Positions 53,101-61,188 of a stretch of 64,000 nucleotides of DNA are shown one piece after another. The DNA is from Saccharospirillum alexandrii_A (GTDB lineage: Bacteria > Pseudomonadota > Gammaproteobacteria > Pseudomonadales > Natronospirillaceae). The stretch spans positions 310,001 through 374,000 of the forward strand of contig NZ_JBHZRJ010000002.1 of NCBI RefSeq assembly GCF_043641555.1, in the 5' to 3' direction. How positions within the stretch are numbered: position 1 is the stretch's first letter; each line of letters opens with the position of its first letter. Position numbers and translations under genes: made by a program. The notes beneath the pieces were generated by a model. That model did no database searches. It was given only the letters and a program-made list of their open reading frames with translations, and was not told the DNA's origin.

Positions 53101-53628
53101 TCGCTGTACATGGACATGCTGAACAAGGCGGTCAAGGCCATCCAGAGAGGCGAGACGTTCAACCCGGAAGATCTGGACAACCCCGGTGTCGAGGTCAACC
53201 TGCGCATACCAGCACTGATCCCGGCCGATTACATTGGCGACATCAACACTCGCCTCACCCTCTACAAGCGCATCGCGTCCAGTGAAGATGCCGATCAGCT
53301 GCGCGATTTGCAGGTCGAGATGATCGACCGCTTCGGCTTATTGCCGGAACCGGTAAACCATCTCTTTAAAGTGACTGAATTGCGACAGAAGCTCGAACCT
53401 CTGGGCGTGCAACGTATTGATATCGGCTTGTCCGGCGGCACCATTGAGTTCAGCAAAAACACCACGATTGATCCATTCACCCTGGTCCAGCTGATTCAGT
53501 CGCAGCCACACCGCTTCAAATTGAAAAATGGCACCATGCTGCATGTCATTGCCGACAGCCCGACGCCTGCGTCAAGGTTTGACACGGTTGAAGAAATCAT
53601 CACACTGATCAGCAGGAAATCCCAATGA
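50170..53628 (+). CDS. mfd: Transcription-repair coupling factor Mfd
   Basis: A 1152-residue DNA translocase that removes stalled RNA polymerase and recruits UvrA. The N-terminal UvrB-like region is present (EILVFPDWETLPYDNFSPHEDI). The CarD-like RNA-polymerase-interaction domain follows (VVHLDHGVGRYQGLETLELDG, about 490). The helicase motor has Walker A GDVGFGKT at about 633 and the DEEH box at about 732 (LLIIDEEHRFGVTQKE). The C-terminal TRCF domain is complete. CsiV follows with a four-base overlap. Confidence 0.97.
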   Translation: MYNPSLNIPLKPGDHRHIGQINGAATGWYLAHVMKHHDGTLLLIADTPADVDRLAQELTVFKGTDTWEILVFPDWETLPYDNFSPHEDIISDRLSVLNALAKNPRVICIASAANLSHRLAPKEAIIGTAFDWHLGQTIDIAQQRRQLESAGYRATDTVYQHGEFAVRGSILDIFPMGSEQPVRVDLFDEDIESIRYFDPETQRSGEPIQRITLLPGREVPLTETGIARFRQAFRERFAADFSRCRTYTEVSEGIAPGGIEYFLPLFYERTDSFWDYLPEHALVVHQSTLVSQLDHFWQEVESRYENRRHDITQPILTPRELFTPSDEVFTRLNQFRRLSLSTAPVREQSGHLNLSTEPPADYPVDHRAQEPLNRLECFLKETGHRVLFCAESLGRREALKELLGRIRIKPEPFDTVSGFLDHSDSAIGLTVAPLGQGLVLTDAGTTLISEPQLFGDYVVQKKRRDRAQSDQSDQVIRNLTELNPGSAVVHLDHGVGRYQGLETLELDGQAQEFLKLSYAEGSHLYVPVSNLHMISRYSGADTDSAPLHKLGHDRWSKTKHKAAEKIRDTAAELLALYATREARRGHAFPFDETEYAQFSAGFGFEPTDDQADAIDAVIKDMRRPQPMDRLVCGDVGFGKTEVAMRAAFIAANAGRQVAILVPTTLLAQQHYENFNDRFANWPVRVEVLSRFRNTGDTKSVIDGITDGNVDVVVGTHKLLQKDIRFKDLGLLIIDEEHRFGVTQKERIKALRANVDILTLTATPIPRTLNMSMSGVRDLSIIATPPARRLSVKTFVRERDDAQVKEALLREILRGGQVYYLYNEVSTIERTAQALRELVPEARIVTAHGQMPERQLERIMSDFYHKRFNVLLCTTIIETGIDVPTANTILIERADRFGLAQLHQLRGRVGRSHHQAYAYMMTPPWKTLTKDAQKRLEAIGEAQDLGAGFTLATHDLEIRGAGELLGEEQSGHIEGIGFSLYMDMLNKAVKAIQRGETFNPEDLDNPGVEVNLRIPALIPADYIGDINTRLTLYKRIASSEDADQLRDLQVEMIDRFGLLPEPVNHLFKVTELRQKLEPLGVQRIDIGLSGGTIEFSKNTTIDPFTLVQLIQSQPHRFKLKNGTMLHVIADSPTPASRFDTVEEIITLISRKSQ

Positions 53629-54434
53629 GACACGTCATGACGTTTCGAACGACTTGCATTACCTTGCTGGCCGGCCTGATTTCGCTGCCCGCCGCTGCTG
53701 AATTCGAGGGCAGCTGGTTTCAGGTGGAAGTGCTGATTTTCGAACACACAGGCAGTCGCCCGGAAAACCCGGAACGCTGGCCAACCTACCCCAGCCTGGA
53801 GCGGCGCTCTCCAGCCGTCGCAATCACCGACGGTAATGAGCAAACGGAAGGCTCCGGCAATGCCGAACAATCACCCATTCCGTTCAGGCCACTGAGCGAA
53901 CCCGAGTGGACCCTGGCAAAGGAAAAAGCAGCACTGGAAAGTAGCCGTAATTACCGGGTGCTGTATCACCAGAGCTGGGTACAACCGGTTCCGGGACGAA
54001 ACGACATTGTCCCTATTCGCATTGACGCTGGCGATGTCTATGGCAGCCAGCACGAGCTACAGGGCTACCTGGACCTTTACGTTGAACGCTATCTGCACCT
54101 CAACACCGACCTGCAACTGGTCCGGTACGCTCAGACCGACAACCCGTTTCGACTCATCGACGAAAATGCCAACACTGGCCCAACTGACGAGTCGATGCCC
54201 TTCATGGGGCTGAGTCTCGACCAGGAAGCCAGCGCCCTGGGCAGCAACGTCTTCGATACCAATATCATCACGTCAAACAATAATCAGTATTATGTCGCCA
54301 CAGAAAGCATCGAGATGAAGCAGCGACGGCGTATGCGCAGCACCGAGTTGCACTACATTGACAATCCGGAACTGGGTCTGCTGATCTACATTGTGCCGCT
54401 CGAATTCGATGCACCGGAAGGCGAAGCACCCTAA
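53625..54434 (+). CDS. csiV: CsiV family (cell-shape integrity) protein
   Basis: A 269-residue periplasmic protein with a signal peptide of about 25 residues (TCITLLAGLISLPAAA) and the CsiV/DUF2803 pattern: SWFQVEVLIFEHTGSRPENPE, YRVLYHQSWVQPV, LDLYVERYLHLNTDLQL and NPELGLLIYIVPLE. In Vibrio it binds peptidoglycan and activates a peptidoglycan synthase complex. Its ATG overlaps the mfd stop (ATGA). A perfect palindromic terminator follows. Confidence 0.87.
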   Translation: MRHVMTFRTTCITLLAGLISLPAAAEFEGSWFQVEVLIFEHTGSRPENPERWPTYPSLERRSPAVAITDGNEQTEGSGNAEQSPIPFRPLSEPEWTLAKEKAALESSRNYRVLYHQSWVQPVPGRNDIVPIRIDAGDVYGSQHELQGYLDLYVERYLHLNTDLQLVRYAQTDNPFRLIDENANTGPTDESMPFMGLSLDQEASALGSNVFDTNIITSNNNQYYVATESIEMKQRRRMRSTELHYIDNPELGLLIYIVPLEFDAPEGEAP

Positions 54435-54465
54435 GCAACGCGCTTTCGACCCAGGATCTGACCAT

Positions 54466-54497
54466 AAAAAAAAGCCAGCAATTGCTGGCTTTTTTTT
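54466..54497. terminator. Bidirectional terminator between csiV and MTI phosphorylase
   Basis: A perfect palindrome of AAAAAAAAGCCAGCAATT and its complement, giving a seven-base-pair GC core with A and T runs on both sides. It can end both convergent genes. Confidence 0.93.
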
Positions 54498-54537
54498 ATG
54501 CGATGCTCGATCCGCAAACCGATTTACCGACGCTTAA

Positions 54538-55290
54538 CTACTCGGTATAGAAGCGATTGACGGACGTCTCTACGATGCGCTTTACCCGCTCCATGCCCGC
54601 GGCCAGGTTCTCGTCAATTTCCTTGATGGTAATAACCCCTTCACCCTTGCCTGCTGCCGGGTTCACCACCACCGACAAACTGGCGTAGCGTAATTTCAGC
54701 TCCCGGGCGAGCGCTGCCTCAGGCATGCCGGTCATGCCCACCAGGTCACAGCCATCCTGCTCCATGCGGAATATCTCGGCAACCGTCTCCAGTCTCGGCC
54801 CCTGGGTCGCACCATAGACCCCACCGTTAATAACCGGTTCAGACACGTCCTTGGCGGACTTGAGCAATAATTGACGCAAGCTTTCTGTATAGGGGTAACT
54901 GAAATCAACGTGGGTCACTCCGGAGAGTTCGCCTTCAAAGATGGTCGATTCCCGGCCGTGGGTGTAGTCGATGATCTGCACCGGCACCACAAGCGCCTGA
55001 CTGGTCATATTGCGGGTAATACCGCCCACTGCATTAATGGCGATCACATCGGTCGCATAGAGATTCTGCAGCGCCCACAAATTGGCACGATAGTTTACCT
55101 GATGCGGTGGTACACGGTGCGGATGCCCGTGCCGGGCCAGAAACAAAACCCGATAGCCGTTGAGCTCGCCTTCCAGTATGGGGGCCGACGGTGAGCCATA
55201 AGGCGTCTGTACATCGTGTGCGTTGGAAATGGTAAGCCCCGGTAACTGCGTCAGACCGGTTCCGCCTATGATTGCCAGTGTATCAGACAT
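54538..55290 (-). CDS. S-methyl-5'-thioinosine phosphorylase
   Basis: A 250-residue purine nucleoside phosphorylase of the MTAP/MTIP group, used in polyamine-related methionine salvage. AIIGGTGLTQLPG, LFLARHGHPHRVPPHQVNYRAN, INAVGGITRNM and VGMTGMPEAALARELKLRYA are the signatures; the last matches the thioinosine phosphorylase group, which acts on S-methyl-5'-thioinosine rather than the adenosine form. The preceding deaminase needed for that route is not seen in the window. The name mtnP would also be used by some annotators. Confidence 0.87.
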   Translation of the reverse strand: MSDTLAIIGGTGLTQLPGLTISNAHDVQTPYGSPSAPILEGELNGYRVLFLARHGHPHRVPPHQVNYRANLWALQNLYATDVIAINAVGGITRNMTSQALVVPVQIIDYTHGRESTIFEGELSGVTHVDFSYPYTESLRQLLLKSAKDVSEPVINGGVYGATQGPRLETVAEIFRMEQDGCDLVGMTGMPEAALARELKLRYASLSVVVNPAAGKGEGVITIKEIDENLAAGMERVKRIVETSVNRFYTE

Positions 55291-55416
55291 ACCCTACCTC
55301 GTTTCCATTGACTGAAGCCGCTGACTGCGCCGGGTTACCGGTGTGACCAGACGGGCTGGGCGATTCAGAGGGTGGTATCGACCGAATGGTAGGAACCCGC
55401 TCCTCATCAATAATCC

Positions 55417-55492
55417 TGGTCTCCCCGCCTGGACTCGAACCAGGATTTAAGCCTTAGGAGGGCCTCGTTCTATCCAGTTGAACTACGGGGAG
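55417..55492 (-). tRNA. tRNA-Arg (CCU anticodon)
   Basis: A 76-base tRNA starting CTCCCCGTAGTTC, anticodon loop CTCCTAA (CCT), T arm GGTTCGAGTCC and encoded CCA end. It reads the rare AGG codon. It stands alone between the phosphorylase gene and a UPF0149 gene. Confidence 0.95.
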
Positions 55493-55638
55493 AATCCGGG
55501 CCATTGTAACGGCCCTCGCCAAACATGGAAACCCGTTTGCGAACAGAGACTTACCGCCGTTCACCTACCAGCGGTGCGTATTCAATCGGGTCACTAACCC
55601 GGTATACTGCGTGCATTGAACTCAACGGAGCCTGCTCA

Positions 55639-56184
55639 ATGACCTCAGAGACCGATCTGGATGCCCTGGCCGACTGGCTGGAAGACGACCACCGCAGTGA
55701 GGACTGTCTCGACATTCACGGCCTGCACGGTTACCTGACTGCGCTGGTCATCGTTCAGGAGCCCCTGTCGGACGACTGGCTCAACGACACCCTCGGCCAA
55801 CCGCTGTCCGACTTGCCGGAAGCCGAAGCGCAGCAGTTTGCTGACAGCTGCGTAACGCTCTACCGGGAAATTTCAGACGAGCTCTATTCCGACGATCAGG
55901 TCGCACTCAGTTTCGAGCCGGACATAGAATGGGAAGACTCAGACATGCAGGCCTGGGCTGTGGGTTTTATGGAGGTGGTCTTTGCTCTGCCCGACCGGTT
56001 TATTCACACCAGTGAAGACGATCTGGCCACCTTGCTGTTACCAATCGAAGTGGCCTCAGGGCTTTTTGCCGACGAAGCCGACTACCGTCCGTTTTACCGC
56101 AACAAGACCTTGCTCAGCCAGATGTTCAATGACATACCGGACATTTTGACCGACCTGTATCTGCTGCTGAACAGCCCGGCCTAG
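55639..56184 (+). CDS. UPF0149 (YgfB/YecA) family protein
   Basis: A 181-residue acidic, helical cytosolic protein. LADWLEDDHRSEDCLDIHGLHGYLTAL and MQAWAVGFMEVVFAL are the UPF0149 pattern. It lacks the C-terminal SEC-C zinc motif of YecA. Function unknown. A longer frame from 55525 is noncoding; GGAG nine bases before ATG 55639 fits. Its stop and that of bolA share a CTAG sequence in convergent orientation. Confidence 0.85.
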   Translation: MTSETDLDALADWLEDDHRSEDCLDIHGLHGYLTALVIVQEPLSDDWLNDTLGQPLSDLPEAEAQQFADSCVTLYREISDELYSDDQVALSFEPDIEWEDSDMQAWAVGFMEVVFALPDRFIHTSEDDLATLLLPIEVASGLFADEADYRPFYRNKTLLSQMFNDIPDILTDLYLLLNSPA

Positions 56185-56483
56185 TTGCGGCTACCACCCC
56201 GGCAATCGGGAGATGCCGGGGCTTCACCCTGCCACTCATCAGGCGAATAGGCGTGAATGGCCAACGCATGAACGGGCCCGGCCAGTTCTTCTTGAAGTAA
56301 CTGGTAGACCTTCTGGTGACGCTGAACTGCCCGCACGCCTGCAAACGCCTCGCTGACAATCTCCACCCGGAAATGGGTTTCGCTGTTCTCGGGCACCGAA
56401 TGTTTATGACTCTCGTTATCGACGCTCAGATGACGGGGCGACAGCGCCGCCAGTTTATTCTTGATCGCAAGTGCAACAGACAT
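56181..56483 (-). CDS. bolA: BolA family protein
   Basis: A 100-residue BolA-fold protein: AIKNKLAALSPRHLSVDNES, HFRVEIVSEAFAGVRAVQRHQKVYQLLQEEL and VHALAIHAYSPDEW. The conserved His that can bind a glutaredoxin [2Fe-2S] cluster is present in the H-A-L-A/I-H-A region. BolA proteins act with monothiol glutaredoxins in iron-sulfur handling and influence cell shape and stress responses. ATG 56483 is used; the N-terminal extension to 56558 has no similarity. Confidence 0.92.
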   Translation of the reverse strand: MSVALAIKNKLAALSPRHLSVDNESHKHSVPENSETHFRVEIVSEAFAGVRAVQRHQKVYQLLQEELAGPVHALAIHAYSPDEWQGEAPASPDCRGGSRN

Positions 56484-56580
56484 GATCGGGCTCGCTTGGG
56501 TTGGCGTGAAGAACAGTATTTGATGCAAACAAGATCGGGGTGAAAAAGACGGATTCAAGAGGCCCGGCAGTGAGTCAAAC

Positions 56581-57093
56581 TCAAGAACGTTTCAACTGGG
56601 CCTGGTATTCCATCAGCGCCGTGGCTTCATAAGTCATCTGCAACAAACGGGCATCTTCACCAGCCCGATGATGGCTGAGCGCATGCTCTGACCGGATGCG
56701 CAGCTTCGTGTCATCCCACACCGAGAGCTGGTACTCGGTGAGTATGCGCGGCAGGGTTTCCAGCCGGAACGTCATGGTCCGGCGGGCACAATAGTACAAC
56801 AGTGCCAGCCAGCCGGAATCGAAACCCCAGCCGTCACTGTACAATATCTGCCCTTCCAGCATTTCATTCAGATGGTCGGCAATGCTATCGACACCCAAAC
56901 CGTCCCGAACCAGTTGCTCCCGGGTAATCCCATGCAACTGAGCTGCATTGTCGTCCCAGTGATCCCAGTCAGACTCGGGTCGAACCAGCCAGGACATCGC
57001 TTCGCCAGATTCCGTTGCCACCCCTATTTCGATCGGATAACTGCCCCGCCCAAATCCGGAAGCTTCAATGTCGATAATGCCTGGCAATAACAT
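56581..57093 (-). CDS. DEDDh-type 3'-5' exonuclease-like protein
   Basis: A 170-residue single-domain exonuclease-fold protein. All motifs are readable: GIIDIEASGFG (Exo I, D-x-E), SDGWGFDSGWLALL (Exo II) and HHRAGEDARLL (Exo III, H-x(4)-D). It is short, with no extra domain; it could act on RNA or DNA ends. It is not the replicative epsilon subunit (that is at 28199). It lies 97 bases upstream of bolA and 116 bases after dsbD on the same strand. Confidence 0.83.
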   Translation of the reverse strand: MLLPGIIDIEASGFGRGSYPIEIGVATESGEAMSWLVRPESDWDHWDDNAAQLHGITREQLVRDGLGVDSIADHLNEMLEGQILYSDGWGFDSGWLALLYYCARRTMTFRLETLPRILTEYQLSVWDDTKLRIRSEHALSHHRAGEDARLLQMTYEATALMEYQAQLKRS

Positions 57094-57209
57094 CGGTGTG
57101 GGTATCTCTCTCCGTACGGTGGCGTTAGGGCCTGCTGTGCAAGCCCCTGTTGCGAGTGGTTCCTGGCATCTTCAGATGCCTAAAGCACGCGCCCGGGAAC
57201 GGGCGACCG

Positions 57210-58931
57210 TCAGGATGCGGAAAAAGTGCGCTCAATCAACCCGGGCGTTAACACCTGGGGCAACAATTGCACCGGTCCACCGTCACCGGGAAAGTAAGCA
57301 TAGAGAGGAACGCCCTGGCGGTCAAAGCGTGCGATCAGCGCATCGACTTCAGGCGAGGGGTTGGTCCAGTCGGCTTTCATCAGCTGGACCCCCTGTTGTT
57401 TGACCAGCGCTTCGAACCGGTCACCCGACAAAGCCACCCGCTCATTAGCCTTGCAGGTGATGCACCAGGCGGCCGTAACGTCCAGAAAAACGGGCTGACC
57501 AAGCATCTGGTAACTGTCGAGCATGGCAGCATCGTAAGGCTGCCAGATATCAATCTGCTGGCGCTGGTCGAACACCATCACAAAGGCAATCGCCACAAAA
57601 GCAACCCGGAGGCCGCGTTTGAGGAAGCGAGCTATCAGCCCGTTACCAGAGGTCACAGCCAACGCTGGCCAAATTGCCATGGTCAGCAGAATCAGGCCGA
57701 TACCCACCGACAACAGCACCGTTGTCCCCTGAATTTCAATCAATACCCAAAGCAGCCAGAGCACCGTGGCGAACAGGGGAAACGCCATCAATTGACGGAA
57801 AACGTTCATCCAGGCACCCGGCTTCGGCAGTCGGCGAGCCAGGCCCGGCAAATAAGTAATCGCCAGTATGGGCAAGGCCATACCAAAACCCATGGTCGCG
57901 AAAATCAGCAGACCCACGGCGGGCGGTTGCAACAGGGCAAACCCGATTGCCGACCCCATAAAGGGGGCCGTGCACGGCGTGGCCACCAGCGTCGCCAGTA
58001 CGCCGGTAAAGAAAGTACCGGAGGCACCGGGTTTCTGCGTAAGGGTTTGCCCGGCCCCCATTAACCGCTGGCCAACTTCAACGTAACCGGCCATGGCCAG
58101 TGCCAGGACATAGAACAGCATGATCAGGCCGGCAACAAAGATCGGCGACTGTAGCTGAAAGCCCCAGCCCACCCAGGTTCCAAACTGGCGCAACAGCAAC
58201 AATACAGCCGCAACCGCCATAAAACTGAGTACTACACCCAAGGTGTAGATCCAGCCATGCAGTCGCGAATGGTGTGTGTCTTGTCCCCACTGAGCCAGGT
58301 GCATTGCCTTGAGCGACAGCACCGGAAACACACAGGGCATGAGATTGAGGACCATGCCACCAAGCAGAGCGAATACCAGCGCCAGTGCCAGCGACAGACT
58401 GGCTACATCGGAGCCTGGCTGCCCCTCTGTATCAAAGGCGCTGCGAGTGAGGGCTGAACCCGCTGCAGTGGTGGTGGCTGTGCCTGAAACCGATGTGGCC
58501 ATGGCGGTGCCATTAATATCGAATACACGGGTCTGAGGCGGGTAACACAAGCCGGCATCGGCGCAGCCCTGATAGACAACTTCAATAACACCCTGGTCGG
58601 CCAATACCGCGTAGTCCGCCGTCATGGTGTCGTAGTAGACCGGCATGATTTCCTTGAACGTATCGTCGTACTTTTCCAATACATTGAAAGATAGCTGGCC
58701 TTCAGCGACTTCAGCGCCATCACGGGTATTTACCCGGTGCTGATCGCGGTACAGATAGTATTCATCGGCGATGTCCCAGTGCAACTTCAACTGGTCGCCA
58801 TTGCGCTCAACGGTTAACTCGAAAGCTTCGTCTACCGGTAAAAACTCCGATGCAACGGCATTGCCCAGTGTTGCCATGCATACCAGCATGAAAGAACAGA
58901 GCATTGAAATTCTGGTCAGGTGCTTAATCAT
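57210..58931 (-). CDS. dsbD: Thiol:disulfide interchange protein DsbD
   Basis: A 572-residue inner-membrane protein that passes electrons from cytosolic thioredoxin to periplasmic thiols. After the signal peptide, the N-terminal alpha domain carries the Cys pair VYQGCADAGLCYPPQ; the membrane domain has the two Cys in LMPCVFPVLSLKAM and VATPCTAPFMG; the C-terminal thioredoxin domain has AAWCITCKANE (C-x-x-C). Both a longer start (58997) and ATG 58931 are open; the latter gives a normal signal peptide. It ends an operon that begins with the exported-protein genes to the right. Confidence 0.95.
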   Translation of the reverse strand: MIKHLTRISMLCSFMLVCMATLGNAVASEFLPVDEAFELTVERNGDQLKLHWDIADEYYLYRDQHRVNTRDGAEVAEGQLSFNVLEKYDDTFKEIMPVYYDTMTADYAVLADQGVIEVVYQGCADAGLCYPPQTRVFDINGTAMATSVSGTATTTAAGSALTRSAFDTEGQPGSDVASLSLALALVFALLGGMVLNLMPCVFPVLSLKAMHLAQWGQDTHHSRLHGWIYTLGVVLSFMAVAAVLLLLRQFGTWVGWGFQLQSPIFVAGLIMLFYVLALAMAGYVEVGQRLMGAGQTLTQKPGASGTFFTGVLATLVATPCTAPFMGSAIGFALLQPPAVGLLIFATMGFGMALPILAITYLPGLARRLPKPGAWMNVFRQLMAFPLFATVLWLLWVLIEIQGTTVLLSVGIGLILLTMAIWPALAVTSGNGLIARFLKRGLRVAFVAIAFVMVFDQRQQIDIWQPYDAAMLDSYQMLGQPVFLDVTAAWCITCKANERVALSGDRFEALVKQQGVQLMKADWTNPSPEVDALIARFDRQGVPLYAYFPGDGGPVQLLPQVLTPGLIERTFSAS

Positions 58932-58968
58932 CGGGTAGGAACCTTGAACCTTTTTGCAGTTAACATTA

Positions 58969-59904
58969 TTAAGGAGTGACCAGCGTACCAGACACATTCA
59001 TCGCCGCATCACATAGTAAAAAAGGTACTTCCAGCTTCACCAGCCAGCTTTCGGCATCTTTACCTTTGAGCATGGCAATAGTGGCCAGGCTACCAGCCAT
59101 AATACAGTGGTCGGCAATCACGGTAACAGCGCGTGGAGCATCCGAAACCGGCCAGCCGGTGTGCGGGTTCAGAATATGACTGTAACGTACACCCTTGTGG
59201 GTAAACCCCCGCTCGTAATCCCCGCTGCTGGCCAGACCACCCTTGTTCAGCGCAACGCTGGCCATGGCCTGATTGGTCCCCTGCGGGTCTCTTACACTCA
59301 ACATCCAGGGGCGGCCATCTGCCTGTGGCCCGGTTACAGCAATATCACCAGCTAGGTTGGCCATACCACGGTATCCGGCTTCGGTTATCAGAGCCACCAG
59401 GCGGTCGGCAGCAAACTCTTTCACGATGCCACCGAAGTCGAGTTCCATGCCGGGTTCCAGCCGTAACTGCTCTCCGTTCCACTCGACCCGCTCCCAACCG
59501 ACAGCGGCCCGGGCCGCTGCTATCTCGGCTGGGCTGGGGATGCGTTGCCGCCTGAAATCCCAGGCCCGCCGCAGAGCACCGGCCGTGACATCAAAAACGC
59601 CGTCGCTAAGCCGGTAGCAATGTTCGGCATAATTCAGCAACCCTGCACACTCTGCATCGACAGACTGAACGGTACCCGCCTTCCGGTTAATATCACTGAC
59701 CAGGCTATCTGGCAGGTAACGGGAATAACGCTGTTCCAGCCTTACAACTTCGCTTCTAAGTCGCTCCAGCAAGCTATCCGGAGCACCAAAAACGGCCAGA
59801 TCACAGGGGCCACCCATGCCCTTGAAATGGCACAGTCGGGGCTCGGGGTTAGGTTCTATCATAACCAAATGCCTGTGGCCTTTGCCTGAGGGCAGTTGAG
59901 CCAC
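58969..59904 (-). CDS. ApbE-family FMN transferase, second copy, probably not exported
   Basis: A 311-residue ApbE-fold protein without a signal peptide or lipobox, unlike the nqr-linked copy. It has GMGGPCDLAVFG at the start of the fold, DFGGIVKEFAADRLVAL in the middle and YSHILNPHTGWPV near the C-terminus with the catalytic-region His. In place of the usual Mg-binding Asp (as in SDAYATA) it has MAGSLATIAML, so Asp is replaced by Gly while the Thr remains. GTG 59904 or ATG 59862 may be the start; both leave the domain intact. It lies between a DUF3570 gene and dsbD. It may flavinylate a partner in the operon, or may have lost activity. Confidence 0.85.
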   Translation of the reverse strand: MAQLPSGKGHRHLVMIEPNPEPRLCHFKGMGGPCDLAVFGAPDSLLERLRSEVVRLEQRYSRYLPDSLVSDINRKAGTVQSVDAECAGLLNYAEHCYRLSDGVFDVTAGALRRAWDFRRQRIPSPAEIAAARAAVGWERVEWNGEQLRLEPGMELDFGGIVKEFAADRLVALITEAGYRGMANLAGDIAVTGPQADGRPWMLSVRDPQGTNQAMASVALNKGGLASSGDYERGFTHKGVRYSHILNPHTGWPVSDAPRAVTVIADHCIMAGSLATIAMLKGKDAESWLVKLEVPFLLCDAAMNVSGTLVTP

Positions 59905-59934
59905 ACCCTCCCCTGATTTTCCAGCATGCGCCGG

Positions 59935-61179
59935 TCAAAAACGGAAATCCAGACCCGTTGTCAGTCGCCAAAAGGCTGGCAAACCCGGCGTTTCATCATC
60001 GAAGTTAAACCCATAGGAGGGGTTCGCAGCGTAACGCTCGCCGGTGATGGTCCAGGAGTAGTTCCTAAAATCCGTTTTTAATGCCAGCCCCATGCTCAAC
60101 GCCCCATACTTCGACAAACGGGGATCGCTGGAATAATAGGTGGTTGTATCGGCGGTGTAGTAAGGGTCTGCCACACCATGATCGGGTATTTCATAGAAGT
60201 AAGCCTGAGTCTGCTGGTAATACCGCAGCGAAGGTATCAGCTGAAAATCCACTTCATTGCGTACGAACCAGTCCCAGCCGGGTGCGTAATTCTGGTACCA
60301 GGAAAGATCGGTTGTTGTCGACCAGATATCCCAGCTATCGGCCAGAAAACGGAAATCCAGATGCAGGGCGCCGTCAATGCCCGGGAAATACTTCCGACCA
60401 CCCGCCGAGAGCGTTACCAGAGTTCGGCTGTCCGGGCGAATATCGTAAGGCACCTCGGCCCCCGCCCGCTCACGGTAGGGGTCTGACATGTAGCCGGAAC
60501 GATGGGTCACACTGACACCCGCCTGAACGACGGTGTTCATATCAATGATCTGGCTGATGCCTTCAAAGATGGAGGCCTGCCATTTGGTCTGGTCTTTGGC
60601 TGCAAAACGCCCTGGGGTGTTTGCCTGCTGATCGGCCGGATCGGAATAGTCCTGAGTGGGGTCCAGGAAATCATACCCCAGCGTCGCCCCGCCACTGAGC
60701 GTTGTCATTTGATCATTGATTTGCAGCGAACCATCGATGCCGGAACTCAGCGCCAGATAATCCTGTTCAACGGATATACCCGCCTGTGCACCAATATCAG
60801 CTTGCGACCAGTAATAACGGCCGGTCCCGTACAAATCGAAACGGCGCTCAATGGAAGCGCCAGCCATATACACCCGAGTGACGTCTTCATCATCCAGGTA
60901 GGTGTATACCGGAGAGGCACCCGACATGGTTTCGAAGCTGCCTTCGACATCCCAGCTCATGTTGGAACCATAAGGCATCATCAGGTAAAACTGATGCACT
61001 TGAATAGTATAACGCTCCTGAGCGCCACCGTCGGTGCGACTTTCCGGGGAATCATCTTCGGTGTAATAGGTGTACTGATACCCCGCTTCTGACTCTGCCG
61101 GGGCGGCAGCCTGTGCCATTGAAACCAGCCCGGGAATGGCCAGTGCACTGCGGGCCAACTGCTTTACTGCTTCAGACAT
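59935..61179 (-). CDS. DUF3570 protein, probable outer-membrane beta barrel
   Basis: A 414-residue protein with a weak signal-like N-terminus (LARSALAIPGLVSMAQAAA), then alternating aromatic strands (YQYTYYTEDD; YTIQVHQFYLMMPYGSNMSWDVEG; YYWSQADIGAQ) ending in the aromatic C-terminal LTTGLDFRF, a barrel-terminal signature with final Phe. The segment SFETMSGASPVYTYL (residues about 81-95) contains an acidic residue followed by x-x-S-G-A-S, like the ApbE flavinylation acceptor pattern. DUF3570 genes are often next to DUF4266 and ApbE genes; the function is not known. It starts nine bases after the DUF4266 gene. Confidence 0.85.
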   Translation of the reverse strand: MSEAVKQLARSALAIPGLVSMAQAAAPAESEAGYQYTYYTEDDSPESRTDGGAQERYTIQVHQFYLMMPYGSNMSWDVEGSFETMSGASPVYTYLDDEDVTRVYMAGASIERRFDLYGTGRYYWSQADIGAQAGISVEQDYLALSSGIDGSLQINDQMTTLSGGATLGYDFLDPTQDYSDPADQQANTPGRFAAKDQTKWQASIFEGISQIIDMNTVVQAGVSVTHRSGYMSDPYRERAGAEVPYDIRPDSRTLVTLSAGGRKYFPGIDGALHLDFRFLADSWDIWSTTTDLSWYQNYAPGWDWFVRNEVDFQLIPSLRYYQQTQAYFYEIPDHGVADPYYTADTTTYYSSDPRLSKYGALSMGLALKTDFRNYSWTITGERYAANPSYGFNFDDETPGLPAFWRLTTGLDFRF

Positions 61180-61188
61180 CCGTTATCC

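Noticed and set aside
60676..60705. L-S-G-G-A-T in the DUF3570 protein as an FMN acceptor
   Set aside because: It has an extra Gly and no acidic residue at the right distance; the S-G-A-S segment at residues 86-89 is a better candidate.
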